Part shown: in pieces, positions 7,892 through 17,165 of the stretch | Layout of the letters: the number at the start of each line of letters is the position of its first letter | Numbering within the stretch: the stretch's first letter is position 1 | DNA from: Sphingobacterium sp. SGG-5 | GTDB taxonomy: Bacteria > Bacteroidota > Bacteroidia > Sphingobacteriales > Sphingobacteriaceae | Reading direction: 5' to 3' | Assembly: GCF_011043525.1 (NCBI RefSeq) | Contig: NZ_JAAKGO010000001.1 | Location: forward strand, 62,001 to 126,000 | DNA: 64,000 bases | Notes under the pieces: generated by a model | Told to the model about the DNA's origin: nothing | Databases searched by the model: none | Seen by the model: the letters and a program-made list of their open reading frames with translations, nothing else | Position numbers and translations under genes: made by a program

Positions 7892-10141
7892 CTATTTTTT
7901 GACGATCATGCTGTTAATCGTCGGTTCCGCCTGAACAACTTTCTCTTTCACCACTTCCTTATCTTTTTTCTTAGCATTCTCCAACGTATGCTCGCCTAAG
8001 ATAGGTGCAATTACCAAGCCGACCAGACAGGTCAATTTAATAAGGATATTCATGGATGGCCCTGAAGTATCTTTAAAAGGATCACCCACCGTGTCACCTG
8101 TCACGGCTGCTTTGTGTGCTTCAGAACCTTTATACGTCAACTCTCCATTGATCTCTACACCGGCTTCGAAGGATTTTTTAGCATTATCCCAAGCACCCCC
8201 GGCATTGTTTTGGAAAATCGCCCACAATACCCCCGACACCGCAACGCCTGCCATGTAGGCACCTAAAGCTTCAGGCCCCATCACGAAGCCTACAATGATC
8301 GGCGTAATGATGGTAATCGCTCCTGGCAACATCATTTCACGCAACGCTGCTTTCGTCGAAATATCGACACATTTACCGTATTCCGGTTTTCCGGTACCTT
8401 CTAAAATGCCGGGTATCTCCCGAAACTGCCGGCGAACTTCATTCACCATCTCCATCGCAGCCTTACCAACGGACTGCATAGCTAAAGCTGAGAAAACCAC
8501 AGGTATCATACCGCCAACAAACAACGCTGCTAATACGTCTGCTTTAAAGATATTAATCCCATCGATTCCGGTAAACGTCACATAGGCTGCAAACAAGGCC
8601 AAGGCAGTCAGCGCTGCTGATGCGATAGCAAATCCTTTACCCACCGCAGCTGTTGTATTTCCTACAGAATCAAGCACATCGGTACGCTGGCGTACTTCCT
8701 TCGGCAGTTCACTCATCTCCGCAATACCACCGGCATTGTCAGCAATAGGGCCAAATGCGTCAATAGCCAACTGCATCGCTGTCGTTGCCATCATGGCCGA
8801 AGCAGCAATAGCCACACCATAAAAACCGGCTAAAGAATACGACCCCCAGATCGCCAAAGCAAATAACAAGACGGACGAACAAGTCGACATCATACCTGTA
8901 GCAAGTCCCGCGATGATATTTGTAGCTGCACCTGTCGACGAGTTTTTCACGATATTTAAAACCGGCTTTTTTCCAAGCCCCGTATAATATTCTGTAAAGG
9001 ATGAAATCAGCCCTCCCACAGCGAGACCGACAATGGTCGAATAAAAGATATTCATACGGGGAACGTCTTGTATGCCTTCACCGAAGAACTTCATACGAAT
9101 AACCTCCGGAAGCATATATTGAATCAGAAAGAAACACGCAATCACCGTCAGAATAATCGCTGCCCAGTTACCCAGATTCAAGGCCTTTTGTACCTGAGCT
9201 TCCTTGGCATCGTTACCGGATACTTTCACAAAGAAAGTCCCGATAATCGAGGCTAATATGCCCACACCCGCTATAACTATCGGCAATAAAATCGGCCCCA
9301 TACCGTGGAAGGCATCAGTATATGCCTCACCGTTCGCCTCGGCCATATCTTTAATAATATAGTTACCCAACACCATGGATGCCAACACTGTCGCCACATA
9401 CGACCCAAACAAATCGGCTCCCATTCCTGCGACATCACCGACATTATCGCCGACATTATCTGCAATCGTCGCCGGATTGCGTGGATCGTCTTCCGGAATA
9501 CCGGCTTCTACCTTACCCACTAAATCTGCACCCACATCGGCAGCTTTGGTGTAAATACCCCCTCCTACGCGTGCAAACAAAGCAATCGATTCAGCACCCA
9601 GTGAAAAACCTGCTAAGGCTTCCAATGCAACGGTCATTTCATGATAGAAATTGCCGCCGTCGGTGACGAACATTTTTATAAACAACAAAAAGAAAATGCT
9701 TAATCCCAGTACAGCCAATCCTGCAACACCAAGTCCCATGACAGTACCACCTGAAAAAGAGACTTTCAAAGCTTGTGGTAGACTGGTACGTGCAGCCTGG
9801 GTTGTACGTACATTCGCCCGGGTGGCAATGCGCATGCCGATATTCCCTGCCAAAGCAGAAAAGAAAGCGCCAAAAATAAAGGCCACAACAATAATCCAAT
9901 GGGTTGTTTCGACAAGTGTCGATACAACGAATAAAGCGATAGATGCTATAATGACGAAGATGAGAAGAATACGGTACTCGGCCCTTAAAAAGGCCATCGC
10001 TCCCTCTTGAATACTTTTAGAAATAAACTGCATTCTGCTTTCGCCTGAATCCTGTTTCCCAACCCAATTGGCTTTGGAAACCATAAATAGAAGCCCCAAT
10101 ACGGCAAGTACTGCGGGTAAGTAGATCATAAACTGTTCCAT
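7892..10141 (-). CDS. hppA: Membrane-bound K+-stimulated ion-translocating pyrophosphatase
   Basis: A 749-residue integral membrane protein with about 16 hydrophobic segments that couples pyrophosphate hydrolysis to Na+ and/or H+ export. The substrate loops are intact: [22 protein letters not shown], then [21 protein letters not shown], and near the C-terminus [15 protein letters not shown]. The loop [10 protein letters not shown] has Ala at the position that is Lys in K+-independent enzymes, so a K+ requirement is predicted. Whether it pumps Na+, H+ or both cannot be settled by eye, though many Bacteroidota enzymes pump Na+. The C-terminal tail has an extra Lys/Glu-rich stretch ([17 protein letters not shown]). 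Single gene with its own terminator. Confidence 0.96.
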   Translation of the reverse strand: MEQFMIYLPAVLAVLGLLFMVSKANWVGKQDSGESRMQFISKSIQEGAMAFLRAEYRILLIFVIIASIALFVVSTLVETTHWIIVVAFIFGAFFSALAGNIGMRIATRANVRTTQAARTSLPQALKVSFSGGTVMGLGVAGLAVLGLSIFFLLFIKMFVTDGGNFYHEMTVALEALAGFSLGAESIALFARVGGGIYTKAADVGADLVGKVEAGIPEDDPRNPATIADNVGDNVGDVAGMGADLFGSYVATVLASMVLGNYIIKDMAEANGEAYTDAFHGMGPILLPIVIAGVGILASIIGTFFVKVSGNDAKEAQVQKALNLGNWAAIILTVIACFFLIQYMLPEVIRMKFFGEGIQDVPRMNIFYSTIVGLAVGGLISSFTEYYTGLGKKPVLNIVKNSSTGAATNIIAGLATGMMSTCSSVLLFALAIWGSYSLAGFYGVAIAASAMMATTAMQLAIDAFGPIADNAGGIAEMSELPKEVRQRTDVLDSVGNTTAAVGKGFAIASAALTALALFAAYVTFTGIDGINIFKADVLAALFVGGMIPVVFSALAMQSVGKAAMEMVNEVRRQFREIPGILEGTGKPEYGKCVDISTKAALREMMLPGAITIITPIIVGFVMGPEALGAYMAGVAVSGVLWAIFQNNAGGAWDNAKKSFEAGVEINGELTYKGSEAHKAAVTGDTVGDPFKDTSGPSMNILIKLTCLVGLVIAPILGEHTLENAKKKDKEVVKEKVVQAEPTINSMIVKK

Positions 10142-10228
10142 ATAATAAACGTTCGTTTTTTGGTTGTCGACTAAGCTATCAATTTTTTAGGAAAAACAAA
10201 ATAATTTAGCGAAATCTTTTAGAGCGAT

Positions 10229-12127
10229 CTAATTTATAGCCCAACGGTATAGCTCTTCTTCAAGCTCAACTTTCCCTTCATCGACCAACGTTCGGAGCAC
10301 TTCAATGCGTTTGCTTTCCGTACCGACAGTAATTGAATCAATGAGGTCATGGAGTTGACGTGGATTTTCAAGCAAGAGCATACGTATTTGTTGCTCAATT
10401 TTTTGCTCTTGTTGATAGTTGTGCTTCTGGATAAGACAATGGTCACAGGCACCACAGGGCTCCGAATCTTCTTCTCCAAAATAGCGCAACAAAGCCTGGC
10501 TTCTACATCCTTTTGTATCCAAATAATGGTATATGGCCTTGATCTGCTCTTCTTTGATTTGTTTTTGTTCCTCAATAAAGTCAGTGTCTATATATAGATT
10601 TTTGTAATCCACCCGGGATTGCAAAAACTGCAATTGGGGCTGATCAGTACTTTTCAGATAAGAAAGAAGCTCTTGTTTCTGCAAACTTTGGAGCATATCG
10701 ACTACCGTTGCATAGGAAACCTTTAATTTTCGGGCAAATTCATACTCATGGATGGGCACATAGAAATCGAATATGCCGCCATAAGACCGCAGCATAGTTT
10801 TGATTAAGGGATCGTATTTTGCCGACTGTACCTGAAATTTATAAAGCTCCTGAAAATCGACTTCAAATTTTACCCGAGACGGAATAAATACGGCGTCCGA
10901 CAATGTCAACCAACCAGCCCGCGCCAAAAATTTCAATGCACTGATCGTCTGCATCATATCCAATTCGTACTTCTTCGCAAAATCGACCACATCAAAATCG
11001 ACCGTCAGATCTTTGCCTGCACCGTAGGCGATCTGATAATAATTATGGAGCTGGTGATAGACCTGTTGGATAAAGGGTATAGGCGGAAAAGAAGACAAGA
11101 AAGATGACCATAAGCGATCACGATCCTCCTGTTGAAATAATAAGACCGGAAATGCCTTTTTTCCATCACGACCAGCTCGACCGGCCTCCTGATAATACGC
11201 TTCCATGGAGTCAGGAATATCCAGGTGGATGACGAACCGCACATCGGCCTTATCTATTCCCATGCCAAAGGCATTCGTGGCGACGATAATCCGTACCTTT
11301 CCGCTACTCCAGGCATCTTGCTTGTGTTCCCTTTCTTTTATAGCCAATCCCGCGTGGTAATAATCTGCAGGAATTCCGTGGTTTACCAAATACCGTGCGA
11401 CTTCCTGCGTCTCTCTCCTATTCCGTACATAGACAATCCCTGCTCCCCCCATCTTATTGATAACCCGAAGCATTCTGCCCATCTTGTTCTCTTCGTCGAG
11501 GGCCATGTAGGCCAGATTGGGTCGTGCAAAACTTGCTTTCAATACATGGAGAGCTTTAAATTGCAATTGCTGTTGTATGTCCTCGACAACGCGTGGTGTA
11601 GCTGTTGCCGTCAGCGCAAGGACAGGTACTTTCGGATGCAGTTCCCTTAATTGGTTGAGTTGAAGGTAGGATGGTCTGAAGTCATAGCCCCATTGTGAAA
11701 TACAATGTGCTTCGTCAATGGCAAAAAGATTAACCTTCATATAACGGATACGTTCCTTCACAAGGTCAGAGTGGAGCCGCTCGGGTGCGATATAAAGGAA
11801 TTTAATCTTTCCATAGATGCAATTGTCCAAAGCGATGTCTATTTCCCGATAACTCATCCCCGAATAGATAGCCAGCGCTTCAATGCCTTTCGCATGAAGA
11901 TGTTCGATTTGATCTTTCATCAGGGCAATTAGGGGACTAACGACGATGCATATACCCTCCTGGACTAACGCAGGAACCTGAAAACAGATCGATTTACCCC
12001 CACCTGTAGGCATCAATGCAAGGGTGTCTTTCCCTTGCAGTACGGCGTGGATAATGTCTTCTTGCAAAGGCCGGAATGTGTCGTACCCCCAATATTGTTT
12101 TAACGCAGAATGAATGGTCACTTCCAT
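10229..12127 (-). CDS. recQ: ATP-dependent DNA helicase RecQ
   Basis: A 632-residue superfamily-2 3'-5' helicase. Visible motifs: Walker A PTGGGKS at 40-46, DEAH box at 138-141 followed by CISQWGYDFRPSY, motif III ALTATAT, and motif VI YYQEAGRAGRDG. After the two helicase lobes comes a zinc site (Cys of KGCRSQALLRYFGEE, then PCGACDHC) and a short winged-helix-like tail. No HRDC domain is apparent. The start overlaps the end of comEC by 10 bp, so RecQ is the last gene of the comEC operon. The family acts in recombinational repair; with comEC a role in processing incoming DNA is an inference from position only. Confidence 0.93.
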   Translation of the reverse strand: MEVTIHSALKQYWGYDTFRPLQEDIIHAVLQGKDTLALMPTGGGKSICFQVPALVQEGICIVVSPLIALMKDQIEHLHAKGIEALAIYSGMSYREIDIALDNCIYGKIKFLYIAPERLHSDLVKERIRYMKVNLFAIDEAHCISQWGYDFRPSYLQLNQLRELHPKVPVLALTATATPRVVEDIQQQLQFKALHVLKASFARPNLAYMALDEENKMGRMLRVINKMGGAGIVYVRNRRETQEVARYLVNHGIPADYYHAGLAIKEREHKQDAWSSGKVRIIVATNAFGMGIDKADVRFVIHLDIPDSMEAYYQEAGRAGRDGKKAFPVLLFQQEDRDRLWSSFLSSFPPIPFIQQVYHQLHNYYQIAYGAGKDLTVDFDVVDFAKKYELDMMQTISALKFLARAGWLTLSDAVFIPSRVKFEVDFQELYKFQVQSAKYDPLIKTMLRSYGGIFDFYVPIHEYEFARKLKVSYATVVDMLQSLQKQELLSYLKSTDQPQLQFLQSRVDYKNLYIDTDFIEEQKQIKEEQIKAIYHYLDTKGCRSQALLRYFGEEDSEPCGACDHCLIQKHNYQQEQKIEQQIRMLLLENPRQLHDLIDSITVGTESKRIEVLRTLVDEGKVELEEELYRWAIN

Positions 12128-14193
12128 AACTGATACCTATTCCAAACATACGCAAAATTATCTTTTAGCCAATATACCGCTTCAATATCTGTATTGGTCT
12201 CCCTTATCTTCCTTGCCATAAGGTTGTCGGTATGGCTTCCATTTATGATAATCTGCCCTCCCTTTTTTAATTTTTGCATCGGGTATGAGGATATTATATT
12301 ATGATTGTACCAAATAGCAAAATCAATCGAATCGGGCGTTTCTGTTGTCCACTTCTCCGTCACTAACGCGATGGTCTGATCGCCCACGTGAATAAGCGCA
12401 TTACGGTTCTTTTCGTCCGGAATAGGAATAAACTGTATGGCATCTGTATCGGCGTAATACGCCAGATCGGGTAGCACATGAAATACAAGTGTCGGATGGC
12501 TTATGGAATCAAAGGAAGAAAAGAGAGCTACTCTTCTATCTTCGATATAGGCGAGGGCGAGCCCTGATCGGACATTGTACACGTTCAATCCGGCGTAATT
12601 TATTTTCCCAATAAACTGCCAACAAAGGATAGCACCCATGGTCCCCAATAGGCCTGTGCTTACGAGAATGGCACCTTTACTTTTGTTCGCCAGCGAAATC
12701 GTCAAACCCACAACAAACAACAAACCGAATACGACGAGAAGTGGGGGCCATGCTATGCCACGAATGACCGCAAATGGCAGATCAGTCATCCACTCCAACC
12801 CGGCTATCGAAAAAGCTAGCAGCATATCCAATAGCTTCCCCAGATAGATATTGACGATATGAAATGGGCAAAGGGCCAAAGTAAGCCCAACATACATAAT
12901 GGCGGTACTCGGTAGGGCGATAAACAGATTGCCGAACAAAAAATAGGTAGGAAATTGCCCAAAGTAATACAGGACAACAGGCAGGGTAAACAATTGCGCC
13001 GCGATGGAGACATAACTGTATTCCACGATCCATGCTAAGTACGTATTGGCTGGAAGATAACATTGCTTCATATAGGGATAGAGCAGTACGATACCGGCTA
13101 TAGCTAGATAAGACAGCTGAAATCCGACATCAAAAAGGGATTTTGGGGCGTATAAAAGAATAAAGAAAGCGGAAGCAGCAAGGGTATTCAATGGAACTTG
13201 CTTTCGACCAATCAGCGTGGACAGCAGGAAAAAGGATATCATAATTCCCGCCCGCAATATGGGCGCTGCCATACCCGTTAGGACCACATAGGACCAAATG
13301 GACAACAGGATAATCGTACTCCGTATGATTTTTCCATATCGGCGTCGATCTAGCCATCCGAATAAAAAATTTAAAAAACCAAAAACTAAGCCTACATGTA
13401 GACCGGAGACACTCAGGACATGGACTGTCCCTGTATCCGTAAATGCCTGCAAGGTGTCCGAATCGATCTGCGATCGATGTCCGAAAATCAGCGCACTGAC
13501 GACCTGAAACGCCTTTTCGTTCTGCAAATAAACGTCAAATTTATCCATCAAGGTTTTTCTTGCCCGTAAGGCTGTTGCAACGAGAAAGTTTCCGCCGTCG
13601 TGCGATAATAGCTGATACTGCTCAGTGGAAAGAAAACATTGAAACCAGACATCTTTGTTTGCCAGATACGCTTTGTAGTCAAACTCGTGTGGATTATGCG
13701 GCGGTGGCACCTCTTTTATCCTATTCGCAACAGCAATAATATCGCCGTATTTCAGTGAAATTTTGAGACTATCACTTCGGGCGATCGTCACCATTAAAAT
13801 ACCTTGTGCCGATGTAACATGCCCTGCTTGTTGCGCCGATTGAACGTGCAAGGGAAACCGAATACTCTTTTGGCGAACGACGGGCTCATCGGCAATTTGT
13901 CCGATATAGTGATCGGCATCGATGGCGGCAAAATAATCCGATTGTACAGCAGGCCTGGTTTTAACAGCCGACCAGTATCCTAAGGTTATTAAGAATAACA
14001 GCGCGCAAACGGTAATACCAGAAGATTTCCAATAGCGATATCTTGGATATACATGTAAAAAAATAATGCCAGCACCAAGTATGGATAATACCGTCACTAC
14101 AACGAGCAAATTGATATACTGCACTACAAAATAATGACCCCACGCGATTCCCAGCACGTAAGGCAACAATACTTTAACCATCGGAACTACCAT
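12118..14193 (-). CDS. comEC: ComEC/Rec2-family DNA-uptake channel protein
   Basis: The inner-membrane channel that takes single-stranded DNA into the cytoplasm during natural transformation. The protein has an N-terminal membrane block, a DUF4131-like OB region (DEPVVRQKSIRFPL, YGDIIAVANRIKEVPPPHNPHEFDYKAYLA), then the competence domain with the hallmark VHVLSVSGLHVGL and many TM helices. The C-terminal soluble part is short and lacks the HxHxDH metallo-beta-lactamase motif, as in many Bacteroidota homologues. Several starts are possible: GTG 14199, ATG 14193 and ATG 14181. ATG 14193 is chosen because it overlaps the preceding stop by 7 bp, suggesting coupling. Confidence 0.9.
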   Translation of the reverse strand: MVVPMVKVLLPYVLGIAWGHYFVVQYINLLVVVTVLSILGAGIIFLHVYPRYRYWKSSGITVCALLFLITLGYWSAVKTRPAVQSDYFAAIDADHYIGQIADEPVVRQKSIRFPLHVQSAQQAGHVTSAQGILMVTIARSDSLKISLKYGDIIAVANRIKEVPPPHNPHEFDYKAYLANKDVWFQCFLSTEQYQLLSHDGGNFLVATALRARKTLMDKFDVYLQNEKAFQVVSALIFGHRSQIDSDTLQAFTDTGTVHVLSVSGLHVGLVFGFLNFLFGWLDRRRYGKIIRSTIILLSIWSYVVLTGMAAPILRAGIMISFFLLSTLIGRKQVPLNTLAASAFFILLYAPKSLFDVGFQLSYLAIAGIVLLYPYMKQCYLPANTYLAWIVEYSYVSIAAQLFTLPVVLYYFGQFPTYFLFGNLFIALPSTAIMYVGLTLALCPFHIVNIYLGKLLDMLLAFSIAGLEWMTDLPFAVIRGIAWPPLLVVFGLLFVVGLTISLANKSKGAILVSTGLLGTMGAILCWQFIGKINYAGLNVYNVRSGLALAYIEDRRVALFSSFDSISHPTLVFHVLPDLAYYADTDAIQFIPIPDEKNRNALIHVGDQTIALVTEKWTTETPDSIDFAIWYNHNIISSYPMQKLKKGGQIIINGSHTDNLMARKIRETNTDIEAVYWLKDNFAYVWNRYQLWK

Positions 14194-16241
14194 TGCCACC
14201 TCAGCTGCAAAGTAATATCAGACTTGCTGTTACCTGGTATTTTGTCTAATCCGGAACCAACGCTTTCTTTATTGTTATATATCGTACGTGCATATCTCGC
14301 CCAGAAGTCTACACCACGGGATACCCGCCAACGTAGGTTCAGGTAGGTACGTATACCTTTATCATAATATACCGGAAAACCGGAAGTATATAACACATTG
14401 TTCTCGTAGGCATATATCCGCGCGTTATATCCCTTTGTATGGAAAAATGCCAATCTTGTATTGGCCTGCAGCTTTCCACCGTAACCTTTCCAGAATACAT
14501 CCTGATAGATCAGTCCTCCATCTCCTTGTTCTACATCCTCTTTGTCGTATCTCGTCCACTCTGCCCTATTTCTTATCCTCCAGACCTCGTTTAGTTTGTA
14601 TTGAAACTCTAAACGAAGCTGATGATGCAACACATTCGCCAGCAGATTTTCATGACGACCACTCAGCAAGGCGTTTTCCTGGCGGACGCGATGCCGATAT
14701 CTTAATTTTAACCTCCCCCTTTTATACCACGTGTAAGTCAGCTGCGTCAAAAAATCGACACCTGAACTTGGCCCGTCTACCCGATATCTCAACCACGGAA
14801 ATCGGAAGGCATCGACATATACGGCGTATTCGAACCGACGATTAGGATGGTACGTTAAACCTGCATAGAATCCTTTCTCATTTTTAACATGCGAACCCTC
14901 GCCTGTTGCGCGCGCATAAGGTGCATCATAGTCCCGTGAATAATTGCGATAATGGACAACCGCGGATAACTGCGGATGCAAACTGGCCAGCATACCCTGA
15001 TTCAGCGCCATGCCTCCGCCTACGCGCTTTGCCATCTCGCCAAACAAGTACACATTTTTAAATGTATAATTATAATGTATGCCGAGCTGCTGCAAGTGAT
15101 TTCCTTCGAAATCAAACTGTTGGTACAGCGCCTTCCCAGACATCAACGTATGCACAAAGGAAGTCGACAAGTAAGTCAGTCCAAGCTTAAGCCGGTCTCG
15201 TCTGTACGAAAGATCTGTACCATAATTAAATTGTTTAATCGACCTGCGGTTTGCTTGTTCAGTAGGTGTGCGGTGCAATCCGGAATAATTTATGGAGGTA
15301 ATGACTGGCTCTCCATCTCCGTTCTGTTCGATATTTCCAGACAACTTATTGTACGATACAAAAGGTGTAATTTCCCATGATCCTACGCCGATCGTGCCTG
15401 CAATACCACGTTGGAAACGGTTTTCGCCCATAGAAGAATAAGGTTGTAAACCTCTTCCTTCTTTCGCTATGCCTCCCGCCCATGCTCCTTTTCCAAAACT
15501 AAGGCCATTCCATAGTATTAGCCCCTGCCCAAATTGCAAGATATAATCGCCGATAACCACCTGTTTGACGCTACGATTCACGTGCTTAAAAAGAATATGT
15601 CCGGAATAAAAATCAAAACCCGACGATTGCTTCTCCTGAAAAAAAGGCTCTCCGGCATCTTTCTCCATGTTCCAGGCTATACGAATCTTATCCTCGTAAT
15701 TGAGTTTATAGCGAACCGCATATCGGTTAGGATCGCCAAGATAATGTGAACGCGTAGGATCTTTGACGGCATATCCTGCTTGCTGCTCCAATACGCGCCC
15801 GTATTTTATAAGTATCGCCTGCTCAACGGATTTCCAAGCGGTGTTTACATCTAAATCTTTCCATATTGCAGGTGGCCTCACTTCCACAAATAATTTCAGC
15901 AACTGAATGGTACGGTCATTCAACTCCGGGATGCTCTGTAACTCCAATACAGACAAAAACGCTCCGGTAAGTATTCGGTGATTCAAAATACTTCGGATCT
16001 GTTGCGGTGAAAGGAATATCAAGTCCGCCAATTGCTCCGCGTGGACCGTATTGAGATTTAAAGGCTTTTTCTTATAGGCCCAAAGTCTATCCACCACCTC
16101 ACTGAGATCTACTTCTTCTGCCGAAATCTCTGTCAACTGCTCGATCAACATTTCTTCCATATCTAACATCTCCTGGGCTATGCAAAATACCGGAAGAATA
16201 TAGAGCGGAATGAGAATATATAGCACGAATTTAGAAATCAT
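14187..16241 (-). CDS. Helix-hairpin-helix domain outer-membrane beta-barrel protein
   Basis: A 684-residue secreted protein. Residues 1-23 form a signal peptide (ending PVFCIAQ). Residues of about 55-115 contain a ComEA-like helix-hairpin-helix region (LNLNTVHAEQLADLIFLSPQQIRSIL, then GAFLSVLELQSIPEL). The remaining 550 residues are rich in alternating aromatic and charged strands typical of a beta barrel and end in the aromatic terminus QLRWQW. This architecture is common in Bacteroidota but its function is not established. HhH domains bind DNA without sequence specificity. Translational overlap with comEC and with the upstream PorV/PorQ-like gene suggests an outer-membrane role in DNA uptake, which is inference. 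Confidence 0.75.
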   Translation of the reverse strand: MISKFVLYILIPLYILPVFCIAQEMLDMEEMLIEQLTEISAEEVDLSEVVDRLWAYKKKPLNLNTVHAEQLADLIFLSPQQIRSILNHRILTGAFLSVLELQSIPELNDRTIQLLKLFVEVRPPAIWKDLDVNTAWKSVEQAILIKYGRVLEQQAGYAVKDPTRSHYLGDPNRYAVRYKLNYEDKIRIAWNMEKDAGEPFFQEKQSSGFDFYSGHILFKHVNRSVKQVVIGDYILQFGQGLILWNGLSFGKGAWAGGIAKEGRGLQPYSSMGENRFQRGIAGTIGVGSWEITPFVSYNKLSGNIEQNGDGEPVITSINYSGLHRTPTEQANRRSIKQFNYGTDLSYRRDRLKLGLTYLSTSFVHTLMSGKALYQQFDFEGNHLQQLGIHYNYTFKNVYLFGEMAKRVGGGMALNQGMLASLHPQLSAVVHYRNYSRDYDAPYARATGEGSHVKNEKGFYAGLTYHPNRRFEYAVYVDAFRFPWLRYRVDGPSSGVDFLTQLTYTWYKRGRLKLRYRHRVRQENALLSGRHENLLANVLHHQLRLEFQYKLNEVWRIRNRAEWTRYDKEDVEQGDGGLIYQDVFWKGYGGKLQANTRLAFFHTKGYNARIYAYENNVLYTSGFPVYYDKGIRTYLNLRWRVSRGVDFWARYARTIYNNKESVGSGLDKIPGNSKSDITLQLRWQW

Positions 16242-17031
16242 ACGCTATAGCCAATTGAGGAGAAGTTCCGAGTCGTGGATGGAAAGCGGAGGCGATATCG
16301 ACATGTAGCTTATTCAGCACAAGTCCGACACCACCAAAATATTGCGTAGGATGTGAAGCGACCCCTCCCCGCACCACGACGCGTGAGTCTACCGCATATT
16401 CGATACCACCACGATAGTCCAATGACGTGTATAGACCGTAGTACATATCATACGCTATTCGCAAGGCGGTGGATAGCTTATAATAAAATCCGATACCGAA
16501 CTCTACCGGAATATATGCGGGGACAACGTCTTCATGCTGCGCTTTGGTCACATTCCGGGCTAAAGCGCCGATCGTTATATCGTCGTTGGCATAATACTGA
16601 AAGCCCAAATCCAAGGAGAGCGTGTTGTCGTTCTCATAGTTCGTGACATAATACCGATGCGAATTGACACTGATTCCACTGGAAAAATGACGTCCAAACT
16701 GTTTCGCATAACTTCCTCTCAACGTCAGCAAATTCGCAACTCCCTGTAACCCGTAGCTGTTCATACCAAAAGCTAATGTACTGGATGATGCAAAGGGCAG
16801 TGCTGCAAATACAGCCTGTGATTGAATTTCGGACGAAAAAAAATGATTCTGATAAGCAACACCGAACGCCATACTTTCCAATGAAGCAACTCCTGCCGGA
16901 TTATTCGAAATACTATACAACGATCCTTGTGCCAGCCCTGTATTTCCCATGGCTAAAAAGGGAGCCGCATTGAACACTTGTGCCGACGCTTTCAATGAAA
17001 AAAGCAGCAATAAAATAGTCTTAAATAACAT
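16231..17031 (-). CDS. PorV/PorQ-like outer-membrane protein
   Basis: A 266-residue protein with signal peptide (LLLLFSLKASAQ) followed by the signature AAPFLAMGNTGLAQGSLYSISNNPAGVASLESMAFG. This is typical of the UPF0164/PorV/PorQ barrel group of Bacteroidota, many of which serve type IX secretion or act as FadL-like barrels. Short beta strands fill the rest, and the C-terminus is LAIAYDF. It is the first gene of the leftward set ending in recQ, overlaps the HhH-barrel gene by 11 bp, and has a matching promoter at 17053-17082. Which substrate or machinery it serves cannot be read from sequence. Confidence 0.75.
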   Translation of the reverse strand: MLFKTILLLLFSLKASAQVFNAAPFLAMGNTGLAQGSLYSISNNPAGVASLESMAFGVAYQNHFFSSEIQSQAVFAALPFASSSTLAFGMNSYGLQGVANLLTLRGSYAKQFGRHFSSGISVNSHRYYVTNYENDNTLSLDLGFQYYANDDITIGALARNVTKAQHEDVVPAYIPVEFGIGFYYKLSTALRIAYDMYYGLYTSLDYRGGIEYAVDSRVVVRGGVASHPTQYFGGVGLVLNKLHVDIASAFHPRLGTSPQLAIAYDF

Positions 17032-17052
17032 GATTTGATTAATTTATTTTCG

Positions 17053-17082
17053 TAAAAATATATATAATATTTTTAACTTCAA
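17053..17082 (-). promoter_or_regulatory. Promoter of the PorV/PorQ-like / HhH / comEC / recQ operon
   Basis: On the minus strand a TTG (17082-17080) is followed after 19 bp by TATTTTTA (17060-17053). That is one base off the Bacteroidota primary sigma consensus TTG-N19-21-TAnnTTTG, about 22 bp upstream of the ATG at 17031. Confidence 0.55.
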
Positions 17083-17113
17083 AATAAATAAATTAATCAA
17101 AATCAGCTCTTAC

Positions 17114-17147
17114 AAAAAAAGGTCAGACGATTATCGCCTGACCTTTT
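17114..17147. terminator. gyrB rho-independent terminator
   Basis: Inverted repeat GGTCAG-a-CG / CG-c-CTGACC around ATTAT. On the minus strand it is followed by seven T (17120-17114); on the plus strand only TTTT follows. It lies about 20 bp after the gyrB stop. Confidence 0.75.
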
Positions 17148-17165
17148 CCATAATTTAATATATGA

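Noticed and set aside
9305..10010. Plus-strand open frames opposite hppA (and similar frames opposite recQ, comEC and gyrB)
   Set aside because: They are shadows of strongly conserved genes on the other strand, with no domains of their own.
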